Assembly: GCA_002011745.1 (NCBI GenBank)
Contig: MTOU01000035.1
Location: 1-64,000 of the forward strand
Length of the DNA: 64,000 nucleotides
Reading direction: 5' to 3'
Origin: Nitrospirae bacterium JdFR-85
GTDB taxonomy: Bacteria; Nitrospirota; Thermodesulfovibrionia; Thermodesulfovibrionales; JdFR-85
Shown here in pieces: positions 1-9,441 of the stretch. The notes below the pieces were generated by a model. That model searched no databases. It saw only the letters and a program-made list of their open reading frames with translations, and had not been told where the DNA came from. The position numbers and the translations under genes were made by a program. Each line of letters starts with the position of its first letter. Position 1 is the stretch's first letter.

Positions 1-222
1 GAGGAATTGCTGAACTTTTATTATACACCGAGGCAGATGTGGGTAAAGTTAAGGACGACTAATGTAGTGGAGAGGGCATTCAGAGAGGTAAGAAGGAGGA
101 CGAGACCAATGAGCTGTTTTAACAACATTGAAAGTATAGAGAGGATAGTGTATGCAGTAATAAGCTATTTGAATGAGCATTGGAGTTTACACCCTCTTAA
201 AGAATTTACACAGAAAGATTGA
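1..222 (+). CDS. IS256-family (mutator-type) transposase, C-terminal end only
   Basis: The reading frame is open from base 1, so the gene begins outside the window and only its last 73 codons are seen. The stretch RTTNVVERAFREVRRRTRP followed by a NIESIERIVYAVISYLNEHW tail is the typical C-terminus of IS256/mutator DDE transposases, which cut and paste their own element. The third catalytic acidic residue of the family lies close to this region but cannot be assigned with confidence here. Whether the full transposase is intact cannot be judged. The stop codon lies inside the putative terminal inverted repeat, as is common in this family. Confidence 0.85.
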   Translation, partial: EELLNFYYTPRQMWVKLRTTNVVERAFREVRRRTRPMSCFNNIESIERIVYAVISYLNEHWSLHPLKEFTQKD

Positions 223-229
223 CATTACC
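1..229 (+). mobile_element. Right end of an IS256-family insertion sequence
   Basis: The element carries the transposase end. Around the stop codon, bases 204-229 read ATTTACACAGAAAGATTGAC then ATTACC. This resembles the outward end of many IS256-family terminal repeats, which carry a TTTACACA block and a GACA block ending in ACC. I place the element boundary near base 229 from this resemblance alone. The left end and the target-site duplication are outside the window, so the boundary is an inference. Confidence 0.55.
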
Positions 230-368
230 GCTGAATTGTTGAAAAATGAAAAATGACTTTGTGATATGATAAAATTATATTAAGGTGATAAGTTTACACA
301 AAAGTGGCTCTTTTATGATTTCCTGCCGTTGTAAAAGGGTCATAAAGGGGCTGAAGTAGGAGGCAAGT
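230..368 (+). other. Intergenic leader between IS end and ftsH
   Basis: This AT-rich stretch holds no ORF. It contains an inverted repeat TTTATGA (312-318) / TCATAAA (340-346) and an AGGAGG ribosome binding site at 358-363, six bases before the TTG start of ftsH. Several TATGAT/TTATAT-like hexamers occur at 265-280, but none pairs with a convincing -35 at normal spacing, so I do not assign a promoter. The hairpin could matter for ftsH expression, but that is speculation. Confidence 0.3.
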
Positions 369-2195
369 TTGAATAACATTTACAGGAGCCTTTTTGTATG
401 GCTCTTAATTGGAGCCTTGATGATTATCCTCTTTGACCTGTTAAATGCCCCCAGAAAACAGTATAAAGAGATAACTTTTTCTGAGTTTATTCAGAAATTG
501 GAGTCCTCCCAAGTGGTTGAGGTAACCATAAAGGAGAATGAAGTAACAGGTGTGCTTAAAGAAGGTACTACCTTTAAGACCTATGTGGAGAAGTACCCAG
601 AGTTTATCAAAGAACTGAGAGAAAAAGGTGTAAAAATAGTAGTTAAACCTCCTGCTCAGAGTCCATGGTATGTAAACTTCTTCTTCTCGTGGGGTCCTAT
701 AATCTTTTTTGCCCTTTTATGGATATTCTTTATGCGCCAGATGCAGGTTGGAGGAAACAGGGCACTGTCTTTTGGTAAGGCAAGGGTGAGACTGGTCTCG
801 GATAAGTCAAAAAAGGTGACTTTCAAGGATGTAGCTGGTATCGAGGAGGCGAAGACAGAAGTCCAAGAGATAATAGACTTTCTTAAGGACCCTGAGAAGG
901 TGACAAAACTGGGAGGTAAAATCCCCAAAGGAGTACTTCTTGTGGGGCCTCCAGGCACTGGAAAGACCCTTCTTGCAAAGGCAATAGCAGGTGAGGCTGA
1001 TGTTCCCTTTTTCTCCATTTCTGGTTCTGAGTTTGTGGAGATGTTTGTTGGGGTAGGGGCATCAAGGGTAAGAGACCTCTTTGAGCAGGCGAAAAAGCAC
1101 GCCCCCTGTATAATCTTTATAGATGAAATAGATGCTGTGGGTAGACACAGAGGGGCAGGCCTCGGAGGAGGACACGATGAAAGGGAGCAGACCCTTAATC
1201 AGTTGCTGGTAGAGATGGATGGATTTGAGGGTAAAGAAGGTATAATAGTAATTGCTGCCACTAACAGGCCTGATGTGCTTGATCCTGCGCTTTTGAGGCC
1301 AGGCAGGTTTGACCGTCAGATAGTGGTTCCATCACCTGATGTGAAAGGTAGGCTTGAGATCCTTAAGGTGCATACAAAGAACATCCCTATTGCTGATGAT
1401 GTAGACCTTGAGATTATCGCAAAGTCCACACCGGGATTCTCTGGTGCAGACCTTGCCAACCTCGTGAATGAGGCTGCACTGCTTGCAGCAAGAAAGGCGA
1501 AGAGCAAGGTAGAGATGGAGGATTTTGACGAGGCCAAGGACAAGGTCCTGATGGGTGTGGAGAGAAAGAGCATGATAATCAGTGAAGCAGAAAAGAGAAA
1601 TACTGCCTACCATGAGGCAGGACATACCCTTGTCGCAAAATTGATCCCAGGAACAGACCCTATTCATAAGGTAAGTATAATTCCGAGAGGGCGGGCCCTT
1701 GGCATGACACAGCAACTGCCAATGGATGACCGATACACATATTCAAAGGATTATCTGCTGAAGACACTACGAGTACTACTTGGAGGCAGGGCTGCAGAGG
1801 AAGTTGCACTGAATCATATGACCACAGGTGCTGGTAATGACCTTGAGAGGGCTACTGAACTTGCAAGGAAGATGGTCTGTGAGTGGGGTATGAGCGAAAA
1901 GTTAGGACCTCTCACTTATGGAAAGAGAGAGGAACATATCTTTCTTGGCAAAGAGATTGCCAGGCACAAGGATTTCAGTGAGAAGACTGCTGAGGAGATT
2001 GACAAAGAGGTAAGAAGGATCGTTACTGAGGCGTATGAGGATGCCAAGAAACTGCTAAAAGAAAACTTTGATATACTTGAGAATCTTGCCAAAAGATTGC
2101 TCGAGAAAGAGACACTCGATGCAACAGAGATTGACAGAATAATTGAGGAGACGAGACAGAAGAGAAACGAACCTGATGAAGCTGTCCTTTCGTGA
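369..2195 (+). CDS. ftsH: ATP-dependent zinc metalloprotease FtsH
   Basis: Membrane-anchored AAA+ protease that degrades misassembled membrane proteins and short-lived regulators. Two membrane segments are visible (about residues 9-23 and 103-122), enclosing a periplasmic domain. The AAA module has Walker A GPPGTGKT (193-200), Walker B IIFIDEID (248-255) and the second-region-of-homology [19 protein letters not shown]. The protease domain has the zinc motif HEAGH (415-419) and the downstream Asp in GAGNDLERA (D491). At 608 residues it is of normal length. The start is TTG, chosen because AGGAGG lies just upstream. It overlaps folP by about 20 bases, an arrangement seen in other bacteria. Confidence 0.97.
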   Translation: MNNIYRSLFVWLLIGALMIILFDLLNAPRKQYKEITFSEFIQKLESSQVVEVTIKENEVTGVLKEGTTFKTYVEKYPEFIKELREKGVKIVVKPPAQSPWYVNFFFSWGPIIFFALLWIFFMRQMQVGGNRALSFGKARVRLVSDKSKKVTFKDVAGIEEAKTEVQEIIDFLKDPEKVTKLGGKIPKGVLLVGPPGTGKTLLAKAIAGEADVPFFSISGSEFVEMFVGVGASRVRDLFEQAKKHAPCIIFIDEIDAVGRHRGAGLGGGHDEREQTLNQLLVEMDGFEGKEGIIVIAATNRPDVLDPALLRPGRFDRQIVVPSPDVKGRLEILKVHTKNIPIADDVDLEIIAKSTPGFSGADLANLVNEAALLAARKAKSKVEMEDFDEAKDKVLMGVERKSMIISEAEKRNTAYHEAGHTLVAKLIPGTDPIHKVSIIPRGRALGMTQQLPMDDRYTYSKDYLLKTLRVLLGGRAAEEVALNHMTTGAGNDLERATELARKMVCEWGMSEKLGPLTYGKREEHIFLGKEIARHKDFSEKTAEEIDKEVRRIVTEAYEDAKKLLKENFDILENLAKRLLEKETLDATEIDRIIEETRQKRNEPDEAVLS

Positions 2196-3021
2196 GTACA
2201 CCTACGATCTTTCAGAAAAGACTCTCATAATGGGGATACTCAATGTAACCCCTGACTCATTCTCTGATGGTGGCCTCTATCTGGATACCCAGAAGGCTGT
2301 TGAGAGGGCTTTGAGAATGGAAGAAGAAGGTGCAGATATCTTAGATATCGGTGGTGAGTCCACACGACCTGGGTCAGAGCCTGTTCCGTTAGAGGAAGAA
2401 TTACGGAGAGTTATACCTGTAATTGAAGCCCTTTCAGGAAGGCTTTCTATCCCTATCTCTATTGATACCTACAAGGCAGAGGTAGCAAAGAGAGCGATTG
2501 AGGCAGGTGCCTCGGTAGTGAATGATATAAGCGGATTGAGATTTGACCCGAAGATGGCAGAGGTGGTGGCTGAGTATGATGTGGGGGTGGTGATAATGCA
2601 TATAAAAGGAACGCCAAAGGATATGCAGAGAGACCCTCACTATGATGACCTTTTTGGTGAAATTACAGAATATCTTAAAGAAAGTATCAAGCTCGCTAAG
2701 GAACAAGGTGTACAAGAGGAGAGAATAGTCGTTGATCCTGGTATAGGTTTTGGAAAAAGACCTGAACATAATCTACAGATTATAAAACATCTTGACAGAT
2801 TCACTACATTAGGGAGACCAGTGCTTGTAGGTCCCTCAAGAAAATCATTTATCGGCCTGATTCTTGGTGGAGTCCCACCTTCAGAGAGGCTTGAAGGCAC
2901 GGCATCAGCAGTTGCCATATCAGTGCTGAATGGAGCATCCATTGTGAGAGTCCATGATGTTAAGGCGATGGTTCCGGTTGTGAGGGTTGCAGAGGCTATA
3001 AAAAGAGAAACGATAAATTAA
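2176..3021 (+). CDS. folP: Dihydropteroate synthase
   Basis: Joins 6-hydroxymethyl-dihydropterin pyrophosphate to p-aminobenzoate in folate synthesis, in the cytoplasm. Family motifs in order are [41 protein letters not shown] and RVHD, covering pterin- and PABA-binding loops. The frame is open from a TTG at 2143, but I prefer ATG 2176, which gives 281 residues beginning MKLSFREY and fits the usual N-terminus. No strong ribosome binding site is visible, consistent with translational coupling to ftsH. The gene meets ychF tail to tail with a 4-base overlap. Confidence 0.95.
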   Translation: MKLSFREYTYDLSEKTLIMGILNVTPDSFSDGGLYLDTQKAVERALRMEEEGADILDIGGESTRPGSEPVPLEEELRRVIPVIEALSGRLSIPISIDTYKAEVAKRAIEAGASVVNDISGLRFDPKMAEVVAEYDVGVVIMHIKGTPKDMQRDPHYDDLFGEITEYLKESIKLAKEQGVQEERIVVDPGIGFGKRPEHNLQIIKHLDRFTTLGRPVLVGPSRKSFIGLILGGVPPSERLEGTASAVAISVLNGASIVRVHDVKAMVPVVRVAEAIKRETIN

Positions 3022-4094
3022 ATGTTAAATCTGAATGTGATGATATCTCCATCCCTGACCTCATAGCTCTTCCCCTCAAGTCTCAAAAGGCCTCTTTTTC
3101 TGGCTTCTGCCATAGAGCCGACAGAGATAAAATCCTCATAGTTTATTACCTCTGCCTTTATAAAGCCCCTCTGCATATCTGTATGGATCTTTCCTGCTGC
3201 ATTCAGTGCAGAGGTTCCTCTCTTTATTGTCCATGCCCTCACTTCCTGCTGAACCACTGTAAAGAAGGATATGAGGCCGAGGTGTTCATAGCAGAGTCTT
3301 ATAACCCTGTACATTGCTGGTTCTTTGAGGCCGAGGTCTTCAAGGAATGCCTTTCTGTCCTGCTCAGACAACTGGGCTATCTCCATCTCTATCTTTCCTG
3401 AAAGACCGACCACAGGGCAATTGCCTTCTTTCCCCAAAGTCTCAATAAGATTTCTTTCTCTCTCCGTACCTATATCCTCTTCAGAGAGGTTTATTACCAG
3501 TACCTCAGGTTTTGTAGTAATAAACTGGAGATGTCTTATTGAAAGTGTCTCTTCTTCGGAGAACTCCACTTCTCTCAGAGGGATTTCTGACTCAAGCGCC
3601 TCTTTACATTTAATAAGTACATGTCTTTCTTTTTCATCAGGTTTTTTCCCCTTTTTAGCTGCCTCATCCATTCTTTGAAGCCTCTTATCCACAAGGTCTA
3701 AATCTGAAAGGAGAAGCTCCATCCTGACAGTCTCTACATCAGTATAGGGGTCTACCTTGCCAAAGGGATGAACCACTGATTCATCTTCAAAACACCTAAC
3801 TACATGTAGCACTGCATCCACATCCTTTACCACATCAAGGACCTTTCTGTTTTGTACAGAGTCTCCCTTTGTCAGACCAATATAGTCAACATAATGTACA
3901 GTAGCATATATGGTCTTTTTGGGATTAAATATCTGGGAGAGGGTATCCACCCTTTCATCAGGAACCTTTACAATCCCTTCATGGGGATGTCCGTCAGTGG
4001 TAGGATAGACAGGGGTAGGTACGTTCTGGCCTGTAAGGGCATTGAAGATGGTGGTTTTACCAGAGTTTGCAAGTCCTATAATTCCTATCTTCAT
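3018..4094 (-). CDS. ychF: Redox-regulated ATPase YchF (Obg-like)
   Basis: Universally conserved P-loop ATPase of the Obg family that binds ribosomes and acts in translation and stress responses. The P-loop is GLANSGKT near residue 7. The fourth nucleotide motif is NLSEED in place of NKxD, which is what makes YchF prefer ATP. A C-terminal TGS domain is recognisable (IHTDMQRGFIKAEVI). Its 358 residues match the family length. It lies 11 bases after the hydrogenase protease gene on the same strand and lacks a clear ribosome binding site, so it is probably co-transcribed at the tail of that operon, although its function is unrelated. Confidence 0.95.
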   Translation of the reverse strand: MKIGIIGLANSGKTTIFNALTGQNVPTPVYPTTDGHPHEGIVKVPDERVDTLSQIFNPKKTIYATVHYVDYIGLTKGDSVQNRKVLDVVKDVDAVLHVVRCFEDESVVHPFGKVDPYTDVETVRMELLLSDLDLVDKRLQRMDEAAKKGKKPDEKERHVLIKCKEALESEIPLREVEFSEEETLSIRHLQFITTKPEVLVINLSEEDIGTERERNLIETLGKEGNCPVVGLSGKIEMEIAQLSEQDRKAFLEDLGLKEPAMYRVIRLCYEHLGLISFFTVVQQEVRAWTIKRGTSALNAAGKIHTDMQRGFIKAEVINYEDFISVGSMAEARKRGLLRLEGKSYEVRDGDIITFRFNI

Positions 4095-4105
4095 AAAATA
4101 TTTTA

Positions 4106-4636
4106 CTATAAAATTCGGTTGTAGTTTTTATGTCTTGCTTTGACGGGAAGCTCTTTTAGTACCATCTTAACTATATCTGGCACCCTTGCTTTCAGTTCTG
4201 GAGTTAATTCCATTCCATAGGTGCTTATATCCTTCGGTGTTATACCAATAACAACAATTTCTGGTGTCTTCTCTAAAAATTCCACAAGAGTTAGTACTTC
4301 CCTAATTCCTATATTATGAAGCAGAGCAGATGCTGTATTGTTGGTCTTCAGTTGTTCTGGCGTGAATCTGTGAATAGTTCCTGCTGGATCAGAAGTAAGC
4401 ACTGCATCTATTATAATAACCTTTTCTCTGCCCTCTATATAGTATAAAAGTTCAAATCCTCCTGCTCCTATGCTAAGAAGTTCTATACTATCTGGAAGGT
4501 TTAGGTTCTCAAGTTCTTTTATTATATACTCTCCTATTCCATCATCTTTGAAGAGTATATTACCAATGCCTACTATCAGTATGGGTTTAATCTGAGACAA
4601 GTCTCTCCCAAACGGATAGTCTCGTTTTAACTCCAA
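4106..4636 (-). CDS. [NiFe] hydrogenase maturation protease (M52 family)
   Basis: Endopeptidase expected to clip the C-terminal tail of the hydrogenase large subunit after nickel insertion. The family signature VGIGNILFKDDGIG near the start contains the metal-binding acidic residue, and VIIIDAV carries the second conserved Asp. It lies downstream of the large subunit in the same operon, so that subunit (25 residues past the last ligand motif) is the likely substrate. The start is uncertain: TTG at 4636 has GGGGAG only three bases away. A second TTG about 36 bases inside also follows a GGGAGA. The first start overlaps the upstream 82-residue gene by about 50 bases. Confidence 0.88.
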   Translation of the reverse strand: MELKRDYPFGRDLSQIKPILIVGIGNILFKDDGIGEYIIKELENLNLPDSIELLSIGAGGFELLYYIEGREKVIIIDAVLTSDPAGTIHRFTPEQLKTNNTASALLHNIGIREVLTLVEFLEKTPEIVVIGITPKDISTYGMELTPELKARVPDIVKMVLKELPVKARHKNYNRIL

Positions 4637-4835
4637 ACTCTCCCCACATATTTTTTACTCTTTCATCATTGCATATTGCCCGTATAAGGGCGAGGTACTG
4701 CTCTTTTGTTAAGCCAATTATTGGTGCATTTGCTATCTCTCTCGCAGAAAAGAGTATTCTTGCTGTGAGTCCTGCCCCGAATGTCTCTTCAAGTTGTTTT
4801 TTTACCACCTGATTTAGTGCTTCAGAAGGCCTCAT
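4587..4835 (-). CDS. Small conserved-looking protein of the hydrogenase operon, function unknown
   Basis: An 82-residue soluble protein that I do not recognise. It starts MRPSEALNQVVKKQLEE and is charged and mostly helical by eye, with one cysteine and no membrane segment. It has a good ribosome binding site (GGAGGG, eight bases before ATG) that overlaps the stop region of the large-subunit gene. Its end overlaps the start of the maturation protease. The tight packing between large subunit and protease suggests a role in hydrogenase assembly or stability, but this rests on position only. It does not resemble HypA or HypC. Confidence 0.75.
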   Translation of the reverse strand: MRPSEALNQVVKKQLEETFGAGLTARILFSAREIANAPIIGLTKEQYLALIRAICNDERVKNMWGEFGVKTRLSVWERLVSD

Positions 4836-4838
4836 TGG

Positions 4839-6260
4839 TTAATCCCTCCATATCCTATCCAATAGTTCTCCATCCTTAGAATAAAGCAACACCTCAAGAG
4901 GCATCTCACCTATAGCATGGGTTGAACAGGAAAGGCAAGGATCATAACACCTTATAGCCATCTCTAACCTATTCATAATACCCTCTGAAAGTTGTCCGTT
5001 GCTGATATATTTTTTTGCCATCTCGCCAACAGAGATGTCAATTGCCTTGTTATTATGGGCTGTAGCTACAATTAGATTTACTTTGAGCACTCTGCCATCT
5101 GGGTCTGCCCAGTAATGATGAATAAGTGTACCTCTTGGAGCCTCTATAACTCCTACTCCTTCCCCTTCCTTCCTTTCTACCTTTATTCTATACTCTGGAC
5201 TAACTATCTCGTCATCTTCAAGTAACTCCTTTGCCCTTTCTACTGCATAAAGCATCTCAATAGTTCTTGCATAGTGATAGTAAAGGTTTTCACTGATTGG
5301 TTTGTCTTTCTTTAAGGCTTTAAATTCTTCCAGTTCTGCTGCCGCAAGAGGTGTGGATATCTTGTCTGCCACATTTAGTCTTGCCAGTGGACCAACTCTA
5401 TAGATACCCTGAGGCCAGCCTTCTTTCTTGTAGAATGGAAACTTCAGGTAAGAATTGTCTTCTACATGTTCTCCGATATACTCAAGATAATCAGAGGGTT
5501 CAAACTCATCCACATTCTGTCCATTAGCATCTCTTATCCTGAGGGTACCATCGTACAACTGTAAACTGCCATCATTGACCATCCCCATATACATTGTGGG
5601 GAAGTCTCCAAGAGAAGGGAGTTTTTCAGCATATGTTTGAAGGACCCTTTTAGCTGTTTGAACAGCCAGTGTTGCCAGTTCCACTGCAGTAGGTATCTCT
5701 TTGAGTAGATGATATCTATCCTCATGTGACAAGGGCCTGCTCATTCCTCCTGGTATTGCTGTGACAGGATGAATAGCACGCCCTCCAACCTTATCAACGA
5801 TAGTCTGTCCAATTCTTCTCAGATGTATCGCCTTTTTTGCCAGCTCAGGCTCTTTCTCTATTACACCCACAATACTCCTTTTTACAGGCTCTGCATCAGG
5901 GCCCACAATGAAATCAGGGGCAGCAAGAAAGAAAAAGTGTAAAGAATGAGAATGTATAAACTGACCCATGTGCATCAGTTCCCTCATTTTCTTTGCTGCA
6001 GCAGGAGGCTCCACACCGAGCACTCCTTCACAGGCCTTTACAGAGGCGAGGTGATGGCTTACAGGACATATTCCACAGATACGGGTTGTGATAACAGGCA
6101 TATCCCATAGCATCCTGCCTTCACAGAATTTCTCAAATCCCCTAAATTCAGTTACGTGAAAATGTGCAGAGGCTACATTTCCATGCTCATCCAGCTGTAT
6201 TGTGACCTTTCCATGTCCTTCAAGCTTTGTTAATGGTTCTATTACAATCCTTTTACTCAT
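4839..6260 (-). CDS. [NiFe] hydrogenase large (catalytic) subunit, group 3 type
   Basis: Carries the Ni-Fe(CN)2CO site that splits or forms H2 in the cytoplasm. Nickel ligands are visible as the L1 motif [11 protein letters not shown] (C62, C65) and the L2 motif DPCLSCSTH (C442, C445). A 25-residue tail follows the final histidine and should be removed by the adjacent protease. No twin-arginine signal exists on its partner, so the enzyme is cytoplasmic; with the MvhD-type domain nearby this points to group 3 (Mvh/3c-like). I chose ATG 6260 (perfect AGGAGGAG box, stop/start overlap ATGAGTAA with the small subunit) over a longer frame from 6287. Length is 473 residues. Confidence 0.93.
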   Translation of the reverse strand: MSKRIVIEPLTKLEGHGKVTIQLDEHGNVASAHFHVTEFRGFEKFCEGRMLWDMPVITTRICGICPVSHHLASVKACEGVLGVEPPAAAKKMRELMHMGQFIHSHSLHFFFLAAPDFIVGPDAEPVKRSIVGVIEKEPELAKKAIHLRRIGQTIVDKVGGRAIHPVTAIPGGMSRPLSHEDRYHLLKEIPTAVELATLAVQTAKRVLQTYAEKLPSLGDFPTMYMGMVNDGSLQLYDGTLRIRDANGQNVDEFEPSDYLEYIGEHVEDNSYLKFPFYKKEGWPQGIYRVGPLARLNVADKISTPLAAAELEEFKALKKDKPISENLYYHYARTIEMLYAVERAKELLEDDEIVSPEYRIKVERKEGEGVGVIEAPRGTLIHHYWADPDGRVLKVNLIVATAHNNKAIDISVGEMAKKYISNGQLSEGIMNRLEMAIRCYDPCLSCSTHAIGEMPLEVLLYSKDGELLDRIWRD

Positions 6261-7176
6261 TTTTCTCCTCCTGACGAGGGTGTTCATAAATCGGTTGCAG
6301 ACATGGATAGATAGACACAGGCAGTGAGTATCTATAACCTACTCCCACCACATCCTCCATAAACATCAATCCACCTGCTGGAAGGATTGTGGCGAGTGCA
6401 TTGATTATTTTTGCTCCTTGTTCCAGTGCATCAGGTGTTGGTCCCATACATCCTCTGCAGGGAGTATTGGCCTTCACACACCTTGAGCCACATCCCTCCC
6501 TTGTAGCAGGTCCCATACAGAGTATTCCCTGCTCAAGGAAGCAGAGCGATTCATCAATTCTATCAAGTTCTATTATAGAATGTACCGAATCAGTGACAAA
6601 TTCCCTTCTTGGAATAAAAAGCTCTTTATGGGTTCTAACACATTCATGGCAGAGATTCCTTTTCGGCAGTTCAGGCTCTCTACCTTCAACGAGAGCAATA
6701 ATTGTTTCCTTTATAGAAGATGGAAGAGGAGGACACCCAGACAACTCATAATCGACCTCTATTACTTGAGAAACTGCCTTTACATAAGGCAGCAACTTTG
6801 GAAGCTCAGAGGCCTGAGGTATAGACCCGTTGACTGTACTTTCTGATTCAAGGTATGCCCTTTTCAGCACCTCTTCTCTGCTGAAAAGATTCCTTAAGCC
6901 TGGTACTCCACCAAGACATGCACATGTCCCAAATGCGAGTATCTTTTTGGCCTTTTCTCTAAAGACTTTTGCAATTTTTTCATTTTCTTCATTATCAATA
7001 CAGCCATCCAGTATTCCGAGATCCACCTCTGGAATTTCTTTTACATCATTTATAGGGGACCTCAGTATTTCTATGAGATCCAGAACTTCTATTAGTTCTT
7101 CATGTAAATCCAGGAATGCTACATGGCAGCCAAAGCATCCCTGAAGATGGCCTGTAGCAACAGTTATCTTCTTCAT
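6253..7176 (-). CDS. [NiFe] hydrogenase small subunit, group 3 (MvhG-like)
   Basis: Electron-transfer subunit that carries Fe-S clusters between the Ni-Fe site and the HdrA-like/MvhD partner. Cluster cysteines are visible in GCFGCH (C14, C17), GTCACLGG, SGCPP, CHEC, CMGPATREGCGSRC and CRGCMGP. There is no twin-arginine leader, so it stays in the cytoplasm. At 307 residues it is of group-3 size. Its ATG shares one base with the stop of the upstream gene (TAATG), and its end overlaps the large subunit start, indicating strict co-translation of the hydrogenase. Confidence 0.93.
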   Translation of the reverse strand: MKKITVATGHLQGCFGCHVAFLDLHEELIEVLDLIEILRSPINDVKEIPEVDLGILDGCIDNEENEKIAKVFREKAKKILAFGTCACLGGVPGLRNLFSREEVLKRAYLESESTVNGSIPQASELPKLLPYVKAVSQVIEVDYELSGCPPLPSSIKETIIALVEGREPELPKRNLCHECVRTHKELFIPRREFVTDSVHSIIELDRIDESLCFLEQGILCMGPATREGCGSRCVKANTPCRGCMGPTPDALEQGAKIINALATILPAGGLMFMEDVVGVGYRYSLPVSIYPCLQPIYEHPRQEEKNE

Positions 7177-8750
7177 TATGGGTTTCCTCCTATCTTTTTG
7201 AGGTGATCTATAAACTCAACTGCATTCCCAACACAGGAGACCCCATCACACTTCGGCAGACTGAGGACCCTTAGTCGTTCTGGTTCAATTCCCCGACTTC
7301 TTAACACTGAACGAAAAAGATTAACTCTTCTATCGAGATCTAAATTGCCTATTATATTCATACAGTGGTCATCCATACACTTACATATCACAACCCCATC
7401 AAAACCTTCTCTGAATGCATCAAGGATAATCTGTGTATCTACCCTTCCTCCACATCTGACTCTCAGAGGTAGTACACTTGTGGGATATTCTATCCCTATC
7501 TTACCTGCTTCATCCAGTGATGGATAACCACAACCATCACATAAAATGTACAGAACCTTGATTCCTTCAGGAGGGTTGTATGAAGAGAGTATCCTTACAG
7601 CAGAAAGTAGAAATCCTGTTGGTGCTGCAATCTGGTCTCTTGCTCCTGTAGGACATGCTGCCACACAATTGCCACAGCCCACACATCTGTGGATATTGGT
7701 TGAAGAGAGTTTCTTTACAGGGTCAAGTTCAGCAGCATGGAATATGCAGGTCTTAATACAGGTTCCACAACCTCCACAGACATTTTCATCCACTTCTGAG
7801 ACAAAAAGCTCATGGTGTATCTCTTTCTGACTTAGAATAGAGTCAATATATACTGAGGCAGCATCAGCCATCATAATAATACTGGAAAGGGGTGGAGAAT
7901 TCAGCTTAGGAATTAGGGCTATACCTTCGATCACTGTTTCCACTGTTGAAGTATCAGAATCAATATGCTTAAAGTATCCACTGCTGTCTCGTTCAATTCT
8001 TAGAAATGGATAGAGTTTAGTTGTATATAAGATATCATCATCTACTGCAACAATTATACCTCCTGCCCTTATAGAATCCCCATTTTCGAGAGATATCCTG
8101 AAGTTGCCTGCATAGCCATAAAGGTCATTTACATCACTGAAATGGAAACTTACCATTTCATGACTCTTTATGTATCCCAATGTAGGCATTACCTTTGCTT
8201 TCATATCTCTGAGGTCTCTAATATCTTCAGTATGGTCAATAAAATGAATTCTATATCCTCGTCTAAGAAGTTCTGCAGCAGCAAATATTCCACCTACTGT
8301 GGTGCCGAATATAGCAACTGACTTTTTTGGTGTAACCTCTATCTCCTTGACTGCCTTGGAGAGTCTTACCTTTTCAACAGCCACATCAATAAGCACTTTT
8401 GCCTTTCTGGTCGCTTCCATAGGTGTGCTCCTGTGGGGCAGAGCAACCTGTTCCTTGATGTTTGCAAATCCTATATGATTGAAATTAACCCCGGCTTCTT
8501 TTATTGTTCTTATTATAAAATCGCCGTTCTTAATTCTGTTATAAAATAGGGGGGATTCTCCAGCAAGTACCACTCCCTGTAGGTCTTTTGAGATTATCTC
8601 TTCTTTGATTGCCTTTATACTGGAATCACTGAGAATGTTGGTGAAGATCTTGACAGAAGGAAGATGAGAATACTGATTAATTATCCACTGGAGGTCTATA
8701 CTTTTACTTATAACACCCTCTGCTTCTGATATAAAAAGTCCAATATTCAT
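7176..8750 (-). CDS. HdrA-like / ferredoxin / MvhD fusion protein of the hydrogenase
   Basis: A 524-residue electron-transfer protein. Residues about 1-145 follow the HdrA N-terminal domain (ANIKEQ and the EATRKAK block are recognisable). About 143-240 follow the HdrA flavin-binding fold, but the usual GGGxAG loop reads GTTVGG. Two [4Fe-4S] motifs follow (C325-C328-C331-C335 and C356-C359-C362-C366). Residues about 398-510 are an MvhD [2Fe-2S] domain (C404, C407, C433, C457, C463). The cysteines that HdrA normally has in its N-terminus and after the flavin loop are absent. First gene of the hydrogenase operon, with AAAGGAGG before its ATG. The domain order suggests it takes electrons from the hydrogenase; the acceptor is unknown because no hdrBC is present. 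Confidence 0.85.
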   Translation of the reverse strand: MNIGLFISEAEGVISKSIDLQWIINQYSHLPSVKIFTNILSDSSIKAIKEEIISKDLQGVVLAGESPLFYNRIKNGDFIIRTIKEAGVNFNHIGFANIKEQVALPHRSTPMEATRKAKVLIDVAVEKVRLSKAVKEIEVTPKKSVAIFGTTVGGIFAAAELLRRGYRIHFIDHTEDIRDLRDMKAKVMPTLGYIKSHEMVSFHFSDVNDLYGYAGNFRISLENGDSIRAGGIIVAVDDDILYTTKLYPFLRIERDSSGYFKHIDSDTSTVETVIEGIALIPKLNSPPLSSIIMMADAASVYIDSILSQKEIHHELFVSEVDENVCGGCGTCIKTCIFHAAELDPVKKLSSTNIHRCVGCGNCVAACPTGARDQIAAPTGFLLSAVRILSSYNPPEGIKVLYILCDGCGYPSLDEAGKIGIEYPTSVLPLRVRCGGRVDTQIILDAFREGFDGVVICKCMDDHCMNIIGNLDLDRRVNLFRSVLRSRGIEPERLRVLSLPKCDGVSCVGNAVEFIDHLKKIGGNP

Positions 8751-8788
8751 AACTGCCTCCTTTGAGGTCTTTTAAAAAACCCTTCTCA

Positions 8789-8818
8789 ATTATTAGGAAT
8801 AGAATGTCTCTTTGTCAA
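8789..8818 (-). promoter_or_regulatory. Candidate sigma-70 promoter of the hydrogenase operon
   Basis: Read on the minus strand, a perfect -35 TTGACA (8818-8813) is followed after 18 bases by AATAAT (8794-8789), five of six matches to the -10 consensus. Transcription would start about 30 bases before the ATG at 8750, leaving room for the ribosome binding site. Confidence 0.5.
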
Positions 8819-8854
8819 TGGGTTTAATTGCTCTGGATGAAAAAGACCGCTGAT

Positions 8855-8884
8855 TTGACAAAGAAGGATTTTATATAGTAAAAC
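8855..8884 (+). promoter_or_regulatory. Candidate promoter for the OsmC-like/radC pair
   Basis: A perfect TTGACA (8855-8860) is followed after 18 bases by TAAAAC (8879-8884). A better -10-like hexamer, TATAGT at 8874, is too close (13 bases). The site diverges from the hydrogenase promoter, so the two units may share this control region. Confidence 0.3.
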
Positions 8885-8967
8885 ATTTATTCTGATACCA
8901 TCGGGAGGGGAGGCAGAAGAGGTTTTTTCGGATATCCAGTGAATATTTTTGTGAAAGGAGGTAGTGT

Positions 8968-9441
8968 ATGGAAGAAGAAAGAGAGATTGAAAAACTTGAG
9001 GAGGAACTTAAGGACTACAAAAAGAAGATACCTATTATTACAAAGGGCTGGCTCGAGTGGGATAGAGACCTCATATTTGTTGGCAGAACCCAAAGGGGAT
9101 ATGAGATTGATTATGATGCAAAAATAGAATGGGGTTGTATCCCTACGGAGAGTCTGCTCCTCAGCCTTGCAGGCTGTGTTGGGATTGATATGGTCTCCTT
9201 TTTAACCAAGATGAGGTGTGAATTAACTGGGTTCAGAATAGAGATTGAGGGAGAGAGGAATCCTACACCTCCTCAGTACTACAAGGCAATAAAAATGGTA
9301 CTTCATATAAAGGGCTCTGGTATTACAGAAAAGAAGGTTCAGAGGGCGATATCCCTCTCCCAGGAGAAGTACTGTTCGGTCTATCATTCTCTTAGAAAAG
9401 ACCTGAAAGTCACTATCGAATATAGAATTAATGAGGACTAA
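8968..9441 (+). CDS. OsmC-like family protein
   Basis: OsmC/Ohr-fold protein; members reduce organic hydroperoxides or have unknown roles. Visible family features are the central LLLSLAGCVGIDMV helix with its cysteine and a second cysteine in EKYCSVYHSL. These match the two redox cysteines of the fold. The first 25 residues form a charged, probably helical extension (EEEREIEKLEEELKDYKKK). ATG 8968 is preceded by AAAGGAGGT at ideal distance. Its end overlaps radC by 11 bases. In an anaerobe a role in oxidant or thiol stress is plausible, but the substrate is unknown. Confidence 0.8.
   Translation: MEEEREIEKLEEELKDYKKKIPIITKGWLEWDRDLIFVGRTQRGYEIDYDAKIEWGCIPTESLLLSLAGCVGIDMVSFLTKMRCELTGFRIEIEGERNPTPPQYYKAIKMVLHIKGSGITEKKVQRAISLSQEKYCSVYHSLRKDLKVTIEYRINED

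Noticed and set aside
656-1018. ORFs on the strand opposite to ftsH, clpA, gap and other genes
   Set aside because: They lie wholly within strongly supported genes, have no ribosome binding sites and show no recognisable motifs.
4106-4636. Germination/GPR-like or general M52-unrelated protease
   Set aside because: The GxGN...DDGxG signature and the operon position fit hydrogenase maturation proteases better.
4839-6260. Selenocysteine-containing hydrogenase, suggested by selA
   Set aside because: All four nickel-ligand positions are Cys codons and the frame has no internal TGA.
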